Origin: a virus
Strand: one strand, 5' to 3'
Length of the DNA stretch: 29,895 bases
Virus record (IMG/VR): IMGVR_UViG_3300030450_003318
Coordinates: 1 to 29,895 of that record
A program made the position numbers and the translations under genes. Shown here in pieces: positions 27,134 to 29,895 of this stretch (its first letter is position 1; the number at the start of each line of letters is the position of its first letter). The notes under the pieces were generated by a model. That model was not told where the DNA came from. It did no database searches and saw only the letters and a program-made list of their open reading frames with translations.

Positions 27134-28966
27134 ATGAAGAAAAAACAAGATAATATATCAGTAGTGCACTTTGCAGAGTATAATCTGCCTAGTATAGTAG
27201 AACACAGTAATAAAAATTACATAGAGTTTGGAGACGATAACCTGTACCCTCAATACCTACTAGAGCTATATAATGGTAGTAGTATTAATAACGCTATTAT
27301 TAAAGGGGTTAGTGCTATGATTTACGGGGAAGGTTTAGACGCTACTGATAAAGATGAAGACGATAGTAAAAAAGGAAGTTGGATAAGGCTACAAAGCTTA
27401 CTAGAGTACTCCTCTAAAGATATTTTAAAATGCCTAGCTTTTGATTTAAAGCTATTTGGTATGTGTTATATTAATACTATATGGAACAAACCTAGAACAG
27501 AAATAGTAGAAATTAGGCATATCCCCGCTCAATATATGAGAAGTGGAAAATCTGACAGCTATGGTAATGTAAATGAATACTACTATTCAGCTGATTGGTC
27601 AAATCCTAGAAAGCACAAACCTAGAATTTACACAGCTTTTAACACTAAAGACAGAACTAATGCTAATCAAGTATTATGTATTAAAGATTATTCGCCTGGC
27701 TCTTTTTATTACGCTACCCCTGACTATCAGGGCTCTACTAGCTATATACAGTTAGATATGGAAATTGCTCAATTTCATCTATCTAATATAAAATCAGGTA
27801 TGTTTCCTAGTATGGCTATTAATATGGCTAATGGCGTTCCTACTAGAGAGGAAAGAAGAACAATAGAAAGACAGATAAATCAAAAGTTTGGAGGGTCAGG
27901 AAACGCAGGTAAAATACTATTAACCTTTAATGACGGAAAAGACACAGCTCCAGAGATAGTACCTATAAACTCTAATGACAATTCAGAAAGCTATCAGTTT
28001 TTATCTACAGAAACTACTAGAAAAGTACTAACAGGACATCGTGTTACTAGCCCTTTACTATTCGGAGTCAAAGGGGACGGTAGCGGTTTTGGGAATAACG
28101 CAGATGAGTTAAGAGATTCATATTCATTGTTCAATAATACCGTAATAAAACCCTTCCAAAGCACAATTTTAGACGGTTTAAAGCCACTTTTTCGTGTAAA
28201 CGATATAAACCTTGATTTATATTTTAAAACGCTTAAACCAGCTGATTTTATAGACCTTGAAAATGCGGGAAAATTAGATGAAGATGACCAAGAGAAGGAA
28301 GGAATAGATACAGGAGAGCCAATAGAGAAGGAGTTTACTGAGCTATCTGACGAGCAATTTGATGAGGTTTTACATAACCTAAACGGAGAAAATATTGATG
28401 ATGAGTGGGAGGTAGTAGACGAAAGAGAGCAGGGTATTAGTAGTGAAAAGTACGAGGAGTGGGCTGATAGATTAGTAAAGAAAAGAAAGGATTTTGCAAG
28501 GATAATAGATAGTAAACCAAGTGGTTTTAGCTATTTAGATAAATCTTACTATAAGATTAGATTTAAGTATTTTAAAAAATCCTCAAAAGCACTAAAAACA
28601 GGTAAATCTAGACCATTTTGTAAACAAATGATGAGTAGAAGTAGCAGCGGGGTAGTTTACAGAATAGAAGATATAGATAGAGCTAGTAGAGAGGGGGTAA
28701 ATAGTAATTTTGGTCACAAAGGCAGAGCTTATGACCTTTTCCGCTTTAAAGGAGGGGTTTACTGTAGGCACGCATGGAAGGAAGTTTTGTATAGATTGAA
28801 AAAAGGAACAGTAGTAGTAGATAAACAAATGCCTGAAAATATAGAAGATTACAAAAGAGTTGGTGAAATACCTAAATCATATAAACCTGCACCTAGAGGC
28901 ATGGAGGACGCTATAACAGCTCCTACTAATATGCCTAATCAGGGTCATTATCCAGGTGTAAAATAA
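27134..28966 (+). CDS. Portal protein fused to a minor head protein-like domain
   Basis: The 610-residue protein has a portal region (residues about 1-385): NKNYIEFGDDNLYPQYLLEL, NNAIIKGVSAMIYGEGL, DLKLFGMCYINTIW, EIRHIPAQYMRSGK, RRTIERQINQKFGGSGNAGK and TGHRVTSPLLFGVKG; this is the portal type common in Bacteroidetes phages. After an acidic linker (about 385-440) a separate domain follows (about 455-575) with KSRPFCKQMMSRSSSGVVYR, DIDRASREGVNSNFGHKG and FRFKGGVYCRHAWKEVLYRL. The FCKQM and CxHxW parts recall Mu gpF/SPP1 gp7-type head morphogenesis domains. The two are usually separate genes; here they are joined. It forms the DNA gate at one capsid vertex. Confidence 0.85.
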   Translation: MKKKQDNISVVHFAEYNLPSIVEHSNKNYIEFGDDNLYPQYLLELYNGSSINNAIIKGVSAMIYGEGLDATDKDEDDSKKGSWIRLQSLLEYSSKDILKCLAFDLKLFGMCYINTIWNKPRTEIVEIRHIPAQYMRSGKSDSYGNVNEYYYSADWSNPRKHKPRIYTAFNTKDRTNANQVLCIKDYSPGSFYYATPDYQGSTSYIQLDMEIAQFHLSNIKSGMFPSMAINMANGVPTREERRTIERQINQKFGGSGNAGKILLTFNDGKDTAPEIVPINSNDNSESYQFLSTETTRKVLTGHRVTSPLLFGVKGDGSGFGNNADELRDSYSLFNNTVIKPFQSTILDGLKPLFRVNDINLDLYFKTLKPADFIDLENAGKLDEDDQEKEGIDTGEPIEKEFTELSDEQFDEVLHNLNGENIDDEWEVVDEREQGISSEKYEEWADRLVKKRKDFARIIDSKPSGFSYLDKSYYKIRFKYFKKSSKALKTGKSRPFCKQMMSRSSSGVVYRIEDIDRASREGVNSNFGHKGRAYDLFRFKGGVYCRHAWKEVLYRLKKGTVVVDKQMPENIEDYKRVGEIPKSYKPAPRGMEDAITAPTNMPNQGHYPGVK

Positions 28967-28976
28967 ATAAAAAATT

Positions 28977-29555
28977 ATGGCTATACAACATACATTATTC
29001 ATAAGTACAAATAGATTAAAGAAAGATTCCGCTTTAGGGGGGTCTGTTTCAGATGACCTTTTATTACCTTATATACTAATGGCTCAAGATAGGTATATAC
29101 TACCTGTTTTGGGAACAGATTTACAAAATAAATTAATTAGTGATATACAAGGAAGTAGTTTAGCGGGTAATTACTTGACTTTATTACAAACATATATACA
29201 ACCAGCTTTAGTACAATTCGCCTTTGCTACTGTATTACCCTTTTTGCGTTTGAGAATGGTAAATAATAGTATAGTAACAATGAGTAGTGAAAACGGGGCT
29301 AGTGCTTCTCACAATGACCTAAAACCCTTAATAAGTAGTGCGGAAAATATGGGGGAATTTTATAGAGAAAGATTAATAGATTATTTATCAAATAATACAA
29401 GTAGCTTTCCTGAATACTCTAGTAATACGGGGGCTGATTTATCTCCTACTACAGCTAATTATTACGCTGGGCTTAATCTTGATGTATCTTATGATAGTCA
29501 AAAAGCCAACGCTTTATTAAGAAAGGCAGGAATAACAATAGTAGATTGCAACTAG
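28977..29555 (+). CDS. Head-tail adaptor protein (DUF6712-like)
   Basis: The 192-residue protein has LFISTNRLKKDSALGGSVSD, DDLLLPYILMAQDRYILPVL GTDLQNKLISDI, and LLQTYIQPALVQFAFATVLP FLRLRMV. The order STxRLKxxxALxxxVxDxxLxPxIxxAQDxxIxxxLGTDLxxKL is that of a mostly helical family following portal/capsid genes in Bacteroidetes phages (DUF6712-like), with the build of gp6-type adaptor proteins. It would form the ring joining portal to the neck. Position right after the portal gene fits. The family name is from memory. Confidence 0.7.
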   Translation: MAIQHTLFISTNRLKKDSALGGSVSDDLLLPYILMAQDRYILPVLGTDLQNKLISDIQGSSLAGNYLTLLQTYIQPALVQFAFATVLPFLRLRMVNNSIVTMSSENGASASHNDLKPLISSAENMGEFYRERLIDYLSNNTSSFPEYSSNTGADLSPTTANYYAGLNLDVSYDSQKANALLRKAGITIVDCN

Positions 29556-29556
29556 T

Positions 29557-29649
29557 ATGAGAACAAAGAAAAAAATAAAAGAACGAAAAAAGAATATTAA
29601 AAAACTAAAAACCTATCTAAACAATGGCGGGACAAAGGTTAACAGATAA
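29557..29649 (+). CDS. Very basic 30-residue peptide
   Basis: A 30-codon frame from ATG 29557 reads MRTKKKIKERKKNIKKLKTY, then LNNGGTKVNR; it overlaps the beginning of the structural gene at 29624 by 26 nt. Fifteen of 30 residues are Lys or Arg. It begins one base after the adaptor stop. It may be a translated peptide or only a spacer whose translation helps start the next gene. Support is limited to position and the ATG. Confidence 0.4.
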   Translation: MRTKKKIKERKKNIKKLKTYLNNGGTKVNR

Positions 29650-29895
29650 GACAGCTCTAGCAGAAAACACGGCTAATAATGATAATTTTTTAGTGGTCGA
29701 TACAAGTGATACTACTGGGAGTAGTGTTGGTACTAGTAAAAAGGTGTTATCGAAATTTATAATACAAACTGATAAAGTAACTATTAGTAATGCAGAGTAT
29801 AAGGCTTTAAACACTTCAGCTAAAACATTAGTAGCTGCTCCAGGAGCAGGGTTTGTGGTAATGCCTTTATCTTGTACTGTTCTTTATACAGAGGG
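29624..29895 (+). CDS. Phage structural protein, 5' part (gene continues at 1-259)
   Basis: The frame opens with ATG at 29624 and is still open at the last base. Joined to position 1 it continues without a stop to TAA at 257-259, giving 176 residues. The N-terminus (MAGQRLTDKTALAENTANND) with the following FLVVDTSDTTGS resembles small virion-associated proteins seen in Bacteroidetes phages, often called structural or decoration/fibre proteins. The middle has a PGAGFVV stretch and a Trp/Tyr-rich segment; the end is a beta-rich Thr/Ala segment. It lies between the head-tail adaptor and the envelope block, which suits a late virion protein. The family resemblance is from memory; the exact role (fibre, decoration, receptor contact) is not shown by the sequence. 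Confidence 0.75.
   Translation, partial: MAGQRLTDKTALAENTANNDNFLVVDTSDTTGSSVGTSKKVLSKFIIQTDKVTISNAEYKALNTSAKTLVAAPGAGFVVMPLSCTVLYTE

Noticed and set aside
1-29895. Search for integrase, tRNA genes, CRISPR arrays, insertion sequences and attachment sites
   Set aside because: No recombinase motifs, cloverleaf-like sequences, regularly spaced repeats or terminal inverted repeats were seen. A temperate lifestyle is not supported, though short tRNAs could escape reading by eye.

Overview
The window looks like the complete, circularised genome (29,895 bp) of a small AT-rich tailed phage, most likely a siphovirus of a Bacteroidetes host (marine or flavobacterial type). The two ends join inside one open frame (29624-29895 continuing at 1-259) with no gap or stop, so position 1 is an arbitrary cut. 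Signs of the host group are start-codon contexts without Shine-Dalgarno sequences (AAACAAATG, AAATTATG, TAATG overlaps), a type IX secretion-like C-terminal tail on one secreted protein, and structural proteins of types common in Bacteroidetes phages. I saw no integrase, tRNA gene, CRISPR array or transposon.

Layout. (1) 26.2 kb through the cut to 4.35 kb, + strand: two small proteins, a structural protein, portal fused to a minor-head-like domain, head-tail adaptor, a structural protein spanning the cut, then an envelope and lysis block. That block holds a predicted outer-membrane beta-barrel, a secreted LDLR-A-like/T9SS-tailed protein, holin-like membrane proteins, a thioredoxin-fold protein without CxxC, an L,D-transpeptidase-like candidate lysin and a 3TM-type holin, and ends with a metallophosphoesterase. 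(2) 4.47-7.11 kb, - strand: an early/accessory operon of nine or ten small genes, including an HTH_39-like protein and an HNH endonuclease; three 49-codon genes are tucked between the larger ones. (3) 7.12-7.52 kb: a 410-nt AT-rich control region with inverted repeats between divergent operons. (4) 7.5-14.0 kb, + strand: HTH regulator, SSB-like protein, winged-helix replication protein, VRR-NUC nuclease, sigma-factor-like protein, HNH nuclease, ParB-like protein, TET/JBP-like dioxygenase, small and large terminase. (5) 14.0-23.0 kb, + strand: tail assembly chaperone with a probable -1 frameshift, neck and tail completion proteins, two large tail proteins and the tape measure. (6) 23.0-26.1 kb: XkdF-type prohead protease, scaffold, major capsid protein and tail tube.

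The most informative non-coding signal is a 31-bp bipartite motif found four times, always upstream of late genes (13985, 22959, 23799, 26174). Two elements (TRTRAACAAW and TATATTTATA-like) keep identical spacing. I propose it is a phage late promoter, perhaps read by the sigma-like protein at 9899-10429. The other genome-wide oddity is that I found no GATC in the whole sequence, while the composition-matched palindrome CTAG is very common. This fits strong selection by host restriction, in a phage that also carries a candidate DNA-base dioxygenase.
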